Source: Bacillota bacterium (GTDB lineage: Bacteria > Bacillota > Clostridia > Saccharofermentanales > UBA5734). Taken from it: a stretch of 5,508 nucleotides of DNA. The first letter of the stretch is position 1. The number at the start of each line of letters is the position of its first letter. The notes under the pieces are model-generated. The model was not told the DNA's origin. It searched no databases and saw only the letters and a program-made list of their open reading frames with translations. Below, piece after piece: positions 1 through 5,508 of the stretch. Location: the NCBI GenBank assembly GCA_023438965.1, contig JAEXPB010000019.1, positions 1 through 5,508 on the forward strand. Reading direction: 5' to 3'. The position numbers and the translations under genes are program-made.

Positions 1-128
1 ATCGTCGCCTGGGTCACGCCCAGGCCAGCCTTGTTCAGGCTGTCCACCAGTTCCTCCTGGGTGCCGATGTCCTCTTCCCTGATCATGCGCAGCAGGCGGG
101 ACTGCCGTTCGCTCTTGGTGATATTCAT
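1..128 (-). CDS. argR: Arginine repressor ArgR/AhrC, N-terminal part (partial)
   Basis: Only the first 42 codons lie in the window, and the gene continues past base 1. The peptide begins MNITKSERQSRLLRMIREED and continues with IGTQEELVDSLNKAGLGVTQAT. That is the start of the ArgR winged helix-turn-helix: R-x-x-x-I, then I-x-TQEELVD-x-L, then G-x-x-VTQAT, where the recognition helix normally begins with VTQATVSRD. In the family this is a hexameric, arginine-responsive regulator that represses arginine biosynthesis and in Bacillus also activates catabolism. The C-terminal arginine-binding domain is outside the window. The ATG overlaps the nadK stop (ATGA) and is preceded by a G-rich Shine-Dalgarno, GGGGAG at 134-139. 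argR right after nadK, usually followed by recN, is the standard Bacillota order. Confidence 0.93.
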   Translation of the reverse strand, partial: MNITKSERQSRLLRMIREEDIGTQEELVDSLNKAGLGVTQAT

Positions 129-985
129 CTGGTCTCCCCCCTGGCCTGGATTTTCTGCGGCAACGTGGCGTAGAACGTGTCGGGACCCAGCCGGATCAGG
201 CTTTGGCAACGATCCGACCGCCGGATCACAATCGAACTGCCGCTGTTCAGGTAGATCTCCTGCCGGCCGTCGATGGCCAGCAGGGCTTGGTAGGGATAAT
301 CGCAGATCCGGATGACAACCCGGCTATTGTCGGCGGCAATATAGCTGCGGTTGTGCAAGGTGTGCGGGCAGATCGGCGTGATCAGCATCAGCGACAGCTC
401 CGGATGGATGATCGGTCCGCCGGATGACAACGAATAGCCGGTCGAGCCGGTCGGTGTCGAGACAATCAGGCCGTCGCCCGGTATACGGTCGACAGTCTCC
501 TGGTTGATATCCATTTCCAGGGTCAGGATCCGTGACTTGCCGCCCCGCGAGATGACAGCGTCGTTGAGGGCAAAGCCGGTTTCCAGCAGATTCTGCCGTT
601 CGTCATAACAGCTGACATCCAGCATCATGCGCTGCTCGAGATGATATTGGCCGTCCAGCAGTCTGTGGATGGACTTTTCCAGGTTCTCCGGCAGAATTTC
701 CAGCAGAAAGCCCACACTGCCCAGATTGACGCCGATGATCGGGACATGGTCGCAGCCGGCCAAATGCACGGCTGACAGGAATGTCCCGTCGCCGCCCAGA
801 CAGATCAGCAGGTCGCTGTCGGCATATTCGGCCATTTCCACACCCGGCTCGGCTGCCAGCGCCGTATCCCGGCAGGACGGATCGACGACGCAGACTGATC
901 CGGCGGCATTGATGATCTGGGCCGCCCGGCGGGCGACCGCATATCCAGGATCTTTATCCGGATTGGCATAGATACCGATGCGCAT
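125..985 (-). CDS. nadK: NAD kinase (ATP-NAD/poly-P kinase family)
   Basis: NadK phosphorylates NAD to NADP and is essentially the only route to NADP in most bacteria. The protein is 286 residues from the chosen start, normal for the family. The diacylglycerol-kinase-like nucleotide site has GGDGTFL at 64-70, with the catalytic Asp66. NLGSVGFL follows at 87-94 and ALNDAVISR at 139-147, where many homologues have Asn-Glu instead of Asn-Asp. The second conserved block is GDGLIVSTPTGSTGYSLSSG at 170-189, followed by GGP at 189-191. IDGRQE is at 238-243. The frame extends upstream to an ATG at 1057, but those 24 residues match nothing in the family. An AGGAGG Shine-Dalgarno at 990-995 lies just before the ATG at 985, so I take that start. 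The stop overlaps the argR start as ATGA. A 111-bp gap separates it from dxs and may contain its promoter. Confidence 0.96.
   Translation of the reverse strand: MRIGIYANPDKDPGYAVARRAAQIINAAGSVCVVDPSCRDTALAAEPGVEMAEYADSDLLICLGGDGTFLSAVHLAGCDHVPIIGVNLGSVGFLLEILPENLEKSIHRLLDGQYHLEQRMMLDVSCYDERQNLLETGFALNDAVISRGGKSRILTLEMDINQETVDRIPGDGLIVSTPTGSTGYSLSSGGPIIHPELSLMLITPICPHTLHNRSYIAADNSRVVIRICDYPYQALLAIDGRQEIYLNSGSSIVIRRSDRCQSLIRLGPDTFYATLPQKIQARGETR
134..139 (-). promoter_or_regulatory. Ribosome binding site of argR, inside the end of nadK
   Basis: GGGGAG, part of a run of six G on the minus strand (136-141), lies 5 nt before the argR ATG. It overlaps the last NadK codons, so nadK and argR are probably translated as a coupled pair. 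Confidence 0.6.
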
Positions 986-989
986 GGCT

Positions 990-995
990 CCTCCT
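990..995 (-). promoter_or_regulatory. Ribosome binding site of nadK (decides the start at 985)
   Basis: AGGAGG, within GAGGAGGAG at 988-996, lies 4 nt before the ATG at 985. It is the strongest Shine-Dalgarno near any possible nadK start and fixes the N-terminus as MRIGIYANPD, the normal family beginning. Confidence 0.85.
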
Positions 996-1002
996 CGCTG
1001 AT

Positions 1003-1043
1003 CCGATGAACCTGATGCATTAATAAAGATTATAACCGATGAA
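1003..1043 (-). repeat. Two direct copies of TTCATCGG, 33 bp apart
   Basis: Minus-strand TTCATCGG occurs at 1036-1043, just upstream of the TATAAT, and at 1003-1010, downstream of it. The start-to-start distance of 33 bp is about three helical turns. Both copies are in non-coding DNA. A shorter CATCGG also occurs at 975-980 inside nadK. This could be a protein-binding pair or chance. Confidence 0.3.
1029..1034 (-). promoter_or_regulatory. Candidate -10 element of a nadK-argR promoter
   Basis: A perfect TATAAT sits 43 bp before the nadK start, in the most AT-rich part of the window. I find no good -35 hexamer at 16-18 bp (the best there is ATGCGG, 2 of 6), and the base pair before the -10 is not a full extended TGn. 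If it is a promoter, it is weak or depends on an activator. A chance match in AT-rich DNA is the alternative. Confidence 0.4.
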
Positions 1044-1096
1044 AAGGCAGACCGCATCCTGATCCAGCATAAAAAATTGCCAGTTTGCCAGATAAC

Positions 1097-3010
1097 TTAT
1101 TCCGTATGGCGGCGTTTCGGATCATCCCCGCACAGCTGAGCGGCCCGGGCGGCAATGCCGTCCGGCGTCAACTGCTGTTCCGCCAGCAGCAAGTCGCGTT
1201 TGCCCTGCGGCAGTGCCTGGTCGTCGATGCCCAGCAGGTCAAATCCGGCCGCCGGAATTTCCCGCAGCAGGTCCGGCAGCGCCGACTGGCCCAGGCCGCC
1301 TTGCCGCAGGGCTTCTTCGACCAGAAGGATCCGGCCGGTATGGCGAACAGACTGAACCAGCGTTGGCAGATCGAGCGGCTTGGCGCAGGTGATCAACAGG
1401 ACTTCCGCGGCCAGACCCTGGCCGGCCAGAATCTCCGCCGCCTGTAAAGCCGGCCCGGCCATCGTGCCCAGGGCGGCGATCGTGATGTCCCGGCCGGGAC
1501 GCAGAAACTGGACTTTCCGCCAATCCGTCATTTCCGGACGTTCCGGGAGGCCCTGCGGCCATTCGCGGCCGCGCGGATAGCGAATGGCGACCGGATGGTC
1601 CGCCTGGACGGCCTGAGTCAGGATATCAGCCAGCGCGGCGTAGTCGGGCGGATTGTAGATCGACAGATGCGGCAAGGGCAGCAGCAGGCCCAGGTCATAA
1701 ATGCCCTGATGCGTTTCCCCGTCTTCACCGACGATGCCGGCCCGGTCAATCGCCAGAACGACCGGCAGGTTTTGCAGGCAGATGTCATGCAGGACCTGGT
1801 CGTAAGCCCGCTGCAGAAAAGTGGAATACAGGGCCACGACCGGCCGCATGCCGCCGGCAGCCAAACCGCCGGCCAGGGTGACCGCGTGCTGTTCAGCGAT
1901 GCCGACATCGAAGAAGCGGGCCGGATAATTCTCGGCAAAGCCGGCCAGACCGGTTCCGGCCGTCATGGCCGCCGAGATGGCACAGATCCGCGGATTGTGG
2001 CGGGCCAGGGCCTCCAGGCGCTGGCCGAACGCTTCGGAGAAGGAATGCGGCATTCCGGCCGCCGGCGCCGGGCCGGCGCTGCAGACGCCGTTTTCGACGA
2101 CGAAAGGCGCCACGCCGTGATAAAGGTCCGGTGATTCTTCCGCAAAGCGGTAGCCTTTCCCCTTCTGGGTCAGGACATGCAGCAGGATCGGCCCGGGCAG
2201 GTCCTGGATGGCGTGCAGGTGATTTTGCAGGCTGGGCAGGTCATGCCCGTCGATCGGCCCGTAATAGCGGAAGCCCAGCTGTTCGAAAAAAACGCCCTGG
2301 CGTTGCAGGATCAAGCGGGCGATCCGCTTGACCATCTGGGTTCCGTTGTAAAGGAAATGACCGATTACCGGCATTTTGAGCAACAAGGCGTCAAGCCGGG
2401 ATTTGATTCGGAGATATTTCTTGGAAATGCGCAGATTTTCCAAATGCTTGGATAAGCCGCCGACATTGCGGTTGATTGACATCTGGTTATCGTTCAGGAT
2501 GACGATCAGGTTTTCGCCCGATTGTCCGGCATCGTTCAAAGCCTCGAAGGCCATGCCGCCGGTCAGCGCACCGTCGCCGATCACCGCTATGGCGTGACCG
2601 CCCTTGCCGCTGCGGGCCAGGGCCCGGCTGAAACCAAGGGCGGCGGATATCGACGTGCTGCTGTGACCGGTATTGAAAAAGTCATAACAGCTTTCCGACT
2701 GCTTGGGAAAGCCGGCCAGTCCGTTCTTCTGGCGAAGCGTCCGGAAGCATTCCAGCCGGCCGGTAAGGATTTTCCAGGCATAGGCTTGATGACCGACATC
2801 GAAGATGACCTTGTCCCGGTGAAAATCGAATTCCAGCAGCAAGGCGATGGTCAGCTCCACAACACCCAGGTTGGACGCCAGATGACCGCCATTTTTGGCT
2901 ACCGTGCCGATGATCAGGTCGCGCACTTCCGTGGCCAGCTGCTGGAGCTGGGTTCGGTTGAGCTGTTTCAGCTGCTCGGGCAACTTGAGCTGATTCAGCA
3001 GGCTCTCCAT
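1097..3010 (-). CDS. dxs: 1-deoxy-D-xylulose-5-phosphate synthase
   Basis: DXS is a ThDP- and Mg-dependent enzyme that joins pyruvate and glyceraldehyde 3-phosphate to give DXP and CO2. This is the first step of the MEP isoprenoid pathway and also supplies thiamin and pyridoxal synthesis. From the chosen start the protein is 637 residues, the usual length. Motifs in order are GGHLASNLGVVELT (41-54, active-site His43), DVGHQAY (71-77), TGHSSTSISAALG (114-126), the ThDP motif GDGALTGG at 145-152 ending in LNDNQMSI (172-179), YGPIDGHD (250-257), VGIAEQHAVT (369-378, catalytic Glu373), YSTFLQRAYDQV (395-406), DRAGIVGEDGETHQG (422-436) and IRYPRGR (476-482). The frame is open to an ATG at 3028, but that site has only a distant GGAG. 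The ATG at 3010 has AAGGGA 7 nt upstream and gives the normal N-terminus. The gene begins 23 bp after ispA. All catalytic residues I can check are present. Confidence 0.97.
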   Translation of the reverse strand: MESLLNQLKLPEQLKQLNRTQLQQLATEVRDLIIGTVAKNGGHLASNLGVVELTIALLLEFDFHRDKVIFDVGHQAYAWKILTGRLECFRTLRQKNGLAGFPKQSESCYDFFNTGHSSTSISAALGFSRALARSGKGGHAIAVIGDGALTGGMAFEALNDAGQSGENLIVILNDNQMSINRNVGGLSKHLENLRISKKYLRIKSRLDALLLKMPVIGHFLYNGTQMVKRIARLILQRQGVFFEQLGFRYYGPIDGHDLPSLQNHLHAIQDLPGPILLHVLTQKGKGYRFAEESPDLYHGVAPFVVENGVCSAGPAPAAGMPHSFSEAFGQRLEALARHNPRICAISAAMTAGTGLAGFAENYPARFFDVGIAEQHAVTLAGGLAAGGMRPVVALYSTFLQRAYDQVLHDICLQNLPVVLAIDRAGIVGEDGETHQGIYDLGLLLPLPHLSIYNPPDYAALADILTQAVQADHPVAIRYPRGREWPQGLPERPEMTDWRKVQFLRPGRDITIAALGTMAGPALQAAEILAGQGLAAEVLLITCAKPLDLPTLVQSVRHTGRILLVEEALRQGGLGQSALPDLLREIPAAGFDLLGIDDQALPQGKRDLLLAEQQLTPDGIAARAAQLCGDDPKRRHTE

Positions 3011-3017
3011 GCCAGAT

Positions 3018-3023
3018 TCCCTT
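3018..3023 (-). promoter_or_regulatory. Ribosome binding site of dxs (decides the start at 3010)
   Basis: AAGGGA lies 7 nt before the ATG at 3010. The alternative in-frame ATG at 3028 has only a GGAG about 12 nt ahead of it, which is too far, so the shorter protein is preferred. The match is imperfect, so the longer form with six extra residues (MERESG) cannot be ruled out. Confidence 0.6.
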
Positions 3024-3033
3024 TCCATGCGGA

Positions 3034-3930
3034 TCAGCTGCTCCGGTCCAGCAGGTACGTCGTCAAGCCGGACAAAAAAGTCATATCCGGACCGGCAGCG
3101 TGCAATTCTGCCAGGCAGCCGCGAGCGGCTGCGATGGCCTCGTCGAGCCGTCGGCGGGCGGCATCCAGGCCAAGCAGGGTGACATAGGTCGACTTCCGGT
3201 CACGCTGGTCTTTGCCGGCGGTTTTGCCCAAAGCTGCGGCGTCAGACGTGACATCCAGAATATCGTCCTGGATCTGGAAAGCCAGCCCGATAGCCTCGGC
3301 GTAGCGTTCCAGAATGCCGGTCACGGCCGGAGCGGTGCCAGCCAGGCTGGCGGCGGCCAGGATGGGAGCTTTGATCAGGGCGCCGGTTTTCATCCGGTGC
3401 AGCGTGCGCAGGGACGGCTCGTCGATCAAGCGGCCTTCCGCGGCCAGGTCCAATGTCTGGCCGCCGATCATGCCCCGGCTGCCGGCAGCATGGGCGATCA
3501 GGCGCGCGGCGGCCACTGTGCCGGGCAGCGTTGGGTCGACGGCATCCAGGAGAACCTCATAAGCCCGGTTCAGCAGGGTATCGCCGGCCAGGACGGCTAT
3601 CGCTTCGCCATAGACCCGGTGGCAGGTCGGCCGGCCGCGGCGCAGGTCGTCGTCATCCATGCAGGGCAGATCATCATGGATCAACGAATAGGTATGGATC
3701 ATTTCCAAGGCGCAAGCGGCGGGCAGAGCACGCTGCCAATCGCCGCCCAGCAGGTCAACCGTACCCAGCAGCAGCACCGGACGGAACCGCTTGCCGCCGC
3801 CCAGCAGGCTGTAGCGAGCGGCAGCGACAACCAGGCCGCCGTCAGCATCCGCCTGCTCCGGCAGATACAGCGGCAAGGCAGCCTCGACAGCGGCCAGGTA
3901 GCGGGCATAGGACTCCGGCCAGGCGGTCAT
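3034..3930 (-). CDS. ispA: Farnesyl diphosphate synthase (short-chain trans-prenyltransferase)
   Basis: This enzyme condenses IPP with DMAPP and then with GPP to make C15 farnesyl diphosphate, the precursor of undecaprenyl and quinone side chains. It is cytosolic and Mg-dependent. The 298 residues match the bacterial type (E. coli IspA is 299). The IPP-binding GGGKRFRP is at 44-51. The first Asp-rich motif DDLPCMDDDDLRRGRPT starts at D86 and has the DDxxxxD spacing of type II FPP synthases. GGQTLDL is at 156-162, MKTGALI at 180-186 and the second Asp-rich motif DDILD at 222-226, with GKTAGKD at 235-241. The residue five before the first Asp is Tyr81, an aromatic that in bacterial FPP synthases limits the product to C15. 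A GGPP product cannot be fully excluded. The start has GAGGA at 3937-3941, 6 nt ahead, and overlaps the xseB stop as TGATG. It lies beside dxs, which feeds the same pathway. Confidence 0.95.
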   Translation of the reverse strand: MTAWPESYARYLAAVEAALPLYLPEQADADGGLVVAAARYSLLGGGKRFRPVLLLGTVDLLGGDWQRALPAACALEMIHTYSLIHDDLPCMDDDDLRRGRPTCHRVYGEAIAVLAGDTLLNRAYEVLLDAVDPTLPGTVAAARLIAHAAGSRGMIGGQTLDLAAEGRLIDEPSLRTLHRMKTGALIKAPILAAASLAGTAPAVTGILERYAEAIGLAFQIQDDILDVTSDAAALGKTAGKDQRDRKSTYVTLLGLDAARRRLDEAIAAARGCLAELHAAGPDMTFLSGLTTYLLDRSS

Positions 3931-4187
3931 CAGGTTTCCTCGCCGAAGGGCTTCTCTTCCAACTGCCCATCCGGTTTCTCAATCAGTTGGGTGATCTGTT
4001 TCTCGATCGCGGCCAGTTTGCCGGCGCAGATCTGCGCCAGAGCCATGCCCTGGCGGAACAGGGCCATGGACTCGTCCAGGCCGGTTTCGCCGGATTCCAG
4101 GCGGCTGACCACCTGCTCCAGGGTCCGGATGGCTTCTTCATAAGTCAGGCTGGCCAGATCTTCGGGCAGTCCCGTTGGTTGATTCAT
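3930..4187 (-). CDS. xseB: Exodeoxyribonuclease VII small subunit
   Basis: XseB is the small helical subunit that coats the coiled-coil arm of XseA in the exonuclease VII complex and has no catalytic site of its own. The product is 85 residues, close to the usual 75-85. The family core, LTYEEAIRTLEQVVSRLESG at 14-33 followed by LDESMALFRQGMALAQICAGKL to about 58, forms two antiparallel helices. The tail at 70-85 is acidic and Pro/Gly-rich, probably disordered. The frame is open 13 codons further upstream, but an AGGAGGT Shine-Dalgarno at 4195-4201 sits 7 nt before the ATG at 4187, which settles this start. The ATG shares one base with the xseA stop (TGATG), and the xseB stop does the same with ispA. 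This suggests linked production of the two subunits by reinitiation. Confidence 0.95.
   Translation of the reverse strand: MNQPTGLPEDLASLTYEEAIRTLEQVVSRLESGETGLDESMALFRQGMALAQICAGKLAAIEKQITQLIEKPDGQLEEKPFGEET
3937..3941 (-). promoter_or_regulatory. Ribosome binding site of ispA, inside the end of xseB
   Basis: GAGGA ends 6 nt before the ispA ATG at 3930 and lies within the last codons of xseB. Together with the TGATG overlap it supports coupled translation. Confidence 0.7.
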
Positions 4188-5401
4188 CAGAAATACCTCC
4201 TGTCGCTGACGCGCTTGACTTCGCAATTCAAGACGCCGTCGCTGAGCCAGACGTCGACCGGATCACCGGGATTGACCAGGGCGGTGGACAGCAATACCCG
4301 GCCGGTATTGGGCGAACTGGCCACACTATAGCCGCGGGCCAGCACCTTGAGCGGACTGAGCGTGTCCAGCTTGCCGGCGAGGATCGAGAAGTTCCGTTCC
4401 GCTTGCTGCCGGCGCATCTGCAGGGCTTGCTGCAGCGCCTGCGCCGCCCGGTCGAGATCCAGACGCCGACGGTCGATCAGCTCCAGCGGCTGGCGGAAAA
4501 CGCGGCTCTGCTGAATATGACGCAAATGCTGCCGCTGTTGTTCCAGACGGCTGCCCAATGCCCGGGCCAGGCGGTTCTGGGCCTGCAGCAGGAGAACCTC
4601 CTGTTCCCGGCGAACCGGCATGGCCAGTTCGGCGGCGGCGGACGGTGTCGGCGCGCGCAGATCGGCGACAAAATCGCAAATGGTGTAGTCCGTTTCATGC
4701 CCGACCGCGGAAATGACCGGTATTTGGGAATTATATACCGCGCGGGCAACGATTTCCTCATTGAAAGCCCACAAATCCTCCAGCGAACCGCCGCCCCGGC
4801 CGACAATCAGGACGTCGACATTGCCCAGCCGGTTAAAGCGCTGAATCGCAGCGGCGATGCTGGCCGCCGCGCCTTCGCCCTGGACCTGGACCGGGATCAG
4901 CCGCAGGCGGAAATTGGGGACACGCCGGGACAGGACCTGGATAATGGCCCGAATGACCGCTCCGGAAGGCGAGGTAACCACCCCGACCGCCTGCGGCAGC
5001 AGCGGCAGTTTTCTTTTATGGGCGGCATCAAAAAGCCCTTCGGCCGCCAGACGCTTCTTCATTTGTTCGAATGCCAGATACAGGTCGCCCAGGCCGTCGG
5101 CTGTCATTTCGCTGACATAGAGCTGGAAACGGCCATCGCGGTCATAAAGCGACGCCTTGGCCGTCAGGATGACCTTCAGCCCATCAGTCGGCCGGAACCG
5201 AAGCTTGGTTGCCTGACCTTTGAACATGACGCAGCTGACCGCCGCTTCATCATCCTTGAGCGTAAAATAGAGATGGCCGGAAGCGTAAGATTTAAAACCG
5301 GAAATTTCACCCTTGACCAGCACAGGGTTAAGGTTGGCGTCCCGATCCAGCAGCGCAGCCACATAACGGTTCAGCTGGGCGACCGAAATAGGCTGGCTCA
5401 T
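4187..5401 (-). CDS. xseA: Exodeoxyribonuclease VII large subunit
   Basis: XseA is the catalytic subunit of exonuclease VII, which with several XseB copies degrades single-stranded DNA from both ends into short oligonucleotides, in the cytoplasm. The protein has 404 residues. An N-terminal OB-fold DNA-binding domain spans about 5-100, with ISVAQLNRYV at 5-14 and GEISGFKSYASGHLYFTLKD at 31-50. The catalytic domain follows, with GVVTSPSGAVIR at 140-151, GRGGGSLEDLWAFN at 201-214, GHETDYT at 234-240 and DFVADLRAPTPSAAAE at 243-258. A Gln/Arg/Leu-rich helical segment, probably coiled coil, covers about 263-345. The conserved SPLKVLARGYS is at 349-359, before a short beta-rich tail. The length is near 400, shorter than the roughly 450 of E. 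coli or Bacillus, mainly in the helical part. The ATG overlaps the nusB stop as ATGA. Its own Shine-Dalgarno is weak (GGTGG at 5411-5415), so coupling to nusB translation is likely. All signature motifs are intact. Confidence 0.97.
   Translation of the reverse strand: MSQPISVAQLNRYVAALLDRDANLNPVLVKGEISGFKSYASGHLYFTLKDDEAAVSCVMFKGQATKLRFRPTDGLKVILTAKASLYDRDGRFQLYVSEMTADGLGDLYLAFEQMKKRLAAEGLFDAAHKRKLPLLPQAVGVVTSPSGAVIRAIIQVLSRRVPNFRLRLIPVQVQGEGAAASIAAAIQRFNRLGNVDVLIVGRGGGSLEDLWAFNEEIVARAVYNSQIPVISAVGHETDYTICDFVADLRAPTPSAAAELAMPVRREQEVLLLQAQNRLARALGSRLEQQRQHLRHIQQSRVFRQPLELIDRRRLDLDRAAQALQQALQMRRQQAERNFSILAGKLDTLSPLKVLARGYSVASSPNTGRVLLSTALVNPGDPVDVWLSDGVLNCEVKRVSDRRYF
4195..4201 (-). promoter_or_regulatory. 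Ribosome binding site of xseB, inside the end of xseA
   Basis: A full AGGAGGT lies 7 nt before the xseB ATG at 4187. It decides that start over an ATG 13 codons upstream. The same bases encode the Arg-Arg-Tyr near the XseA C-terminus (DRRYF). The two AGG arginine codons there differ from the CGG/CGC codons used in most of the gene, which fits selection for the ribosome site. Confidence 0.85.
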
Positions 5402-5508
5402 GCCTCGGCACCACCGTTGAGGCGGCCGAGGACCGCATTAATGTACGAACGGGATTCTTCGCTGCTGTATTTTTTGGCAAGCAGAACAGCTTCCGAAATT
5501 GCCACATT
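5398..5508 (-). CDS. nusB: Transcription antitermination factor NusB, C-terminal end (partial)
   Basis: The window edge cuts this gene, and only the last 36 codons and the TGA stop are visible. The peptide reads NVAISEAVLLAKKYSSEESR followed by SYINAVLGRLNGGAEA. The pattern of N-x-A-(I/V)-x-E-A-V-x-LAKKYS, then S-x-x-(F/Y)-I-N-x-V-L-G-x-(L/I), is the final helical part of the NusB fold. In the family, NusB binds boxA RNA together with NusE (ribosomal protein S10) and promotes antitermination of rRNA operons. The TGA overlaps the xseA start as ATGA, which suggests translational coupling. nusB directly before xseA is a usual Bacillota arrangement, although some relatives have folD between them. 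Nothing can be said about the N-terminal RNA-binding part, which lies outside the window. Confidence 0.9.
   Translation of the reverse strand, partial: NVAISEAVLLAKKYSSEESRSYINAVLGRLNGGAEA

Larger units (their letters stand above)
986..1096 (-). other. dxs-nadK intergenic region
   Basis: This is the only sizeable non-coding gap in the window. In the direction of transcription, after the dxs TAA it holds a tandem CTGGCAA pair, a run of six T (1071-1076), a TATAAT, two TTCATCGG copies around that box, and the nadK Shine-Dalgarno. I see no hairpin ahead of the T run, so no intrinsic terminator is called. No small reading frame or RNA gene is evident. Many Bacillota carry tlyA, an rRNA methyltransferase gene, at this position. 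Confidence 0.8.

Noticed and set aside
139..147. Asn-Asp instead of Asn-Glu in NadK (residues 141-142 of the protein), considered as a possible sign of altered activity.
   Set aside because: It is a conservative change within a motif that varies, and all other NadK signatures are intact. (The coordinates given here are protein residue positions; in DNA the pair lies near 560-565.)
986..1057. A 24-residue N-terminal extension of NadK starting at 1057.
   Set aside because: It spans the candidate promoter and the strong Shine-Dalgarno, shows no family similarity, and the normal NadK N-terminus begins at 985.
755..3590. The 8-mer GCCGGCCA occurs at 755, 1421, 1868, 1940, 2711 and 3583, more often than expected by chance, suggesting a Chi-like or segregation motif.
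   Set aside because: On the coding strand every one of these copies encodes Leu-Ala-Gly as (C/T)TG-GCC-GGC in nadK, dxs or ispA, so codon and amino-acid use explains it.
3100..4143. A 347-codon open frame on the plus strand, opposite ispA and xseB (with other long plus-strand frames at 3453-4331, 2522-3187 and 1595-2134).
   Set aside because: They lie entirely opposite genes with clear family motifs, have Gln/Gly/Ala/Arg-rich products resembling no family I know, and arise from GC-rich codon use that leaves few antisense stops.
4728..4740. A TATAAT on the minus strand inside xseA, possible internal promoter.
   Set aside because: It encodes Val-Tyr-Asn in a conserved stretch, and no -35 lies at a suitable distance. 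The nearest TTGCCC is only 8 bp away.

Overview
This window is a compact, single-strand stretch of a bacterial chromosome. All seven genes are on the minus strand, so they are transcribed from high to low coordinates: nusB (3' end only) > xseA > xseB > ispA > dxs > nadK > argR (5' end only). This order is the housekeeping block classically found in Bacillota (Firmicutes), especially Clostridia. The G+C content is fairly high (around 60% by eye), with CTG/GCC/GGC-rich codon use. I would place it in a GC-rich member of the Bacillota. I cannot name a genus.

Layout. At 5398-5508 is the C-terminus of the transcription antitermination factor NusB. At 3930-5401 are both subunits of exonuclease VII (XseA, XseB), which repairs DNA by degrading single-stranded DNA. 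At 3010-3930 are two isoprenoid genes: ispA, whose product makes farnesyl diphosphate, and at 1097-3010 dxs, whose product performs the first step of the MEP pathway. A 111-bp AT-richer gap (986-1096) follows and holds a possible promoter. Then come NAD kinase (125-985) and the start of the arginine repressor gene argR/ahrC (1-128).

The genes are tightly coupled. nusB/xseA and nadK/argR overlap as ATGA. xseA/xseB and xseB/ispA overlap as TGATG. ispA/dxs are 23 bp apart. The upstream block is therefore very probably one operon with translational coupling, and nadK-argR may be a second transcript or a continuation with an internal promoter. The metabolic logic is mixed: DNA repair, isoprenoid supply (DXP synthesis, then prenyl chain elongation), NADP supply (the MEP pathway uses NADPH) and arginine regulation. 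The grouping reflects a conserved ancestral gene order more than a single pathway.

Three start codons were moved downstream from the longest reading frame because of Shine-Dalgarno placement: xseB (4187), dxs (3010) and nadK (985). All five internal genes look intact with their signature motifs present. I see no RNA gene, mobile element, CRISPR array or intrinsic terminator. I found no convincing sign of a new biological system. The only non-coding stretch worth a second look is the dxs-nadK gap, where a tlyA gene sits in many relatives but is absent here.
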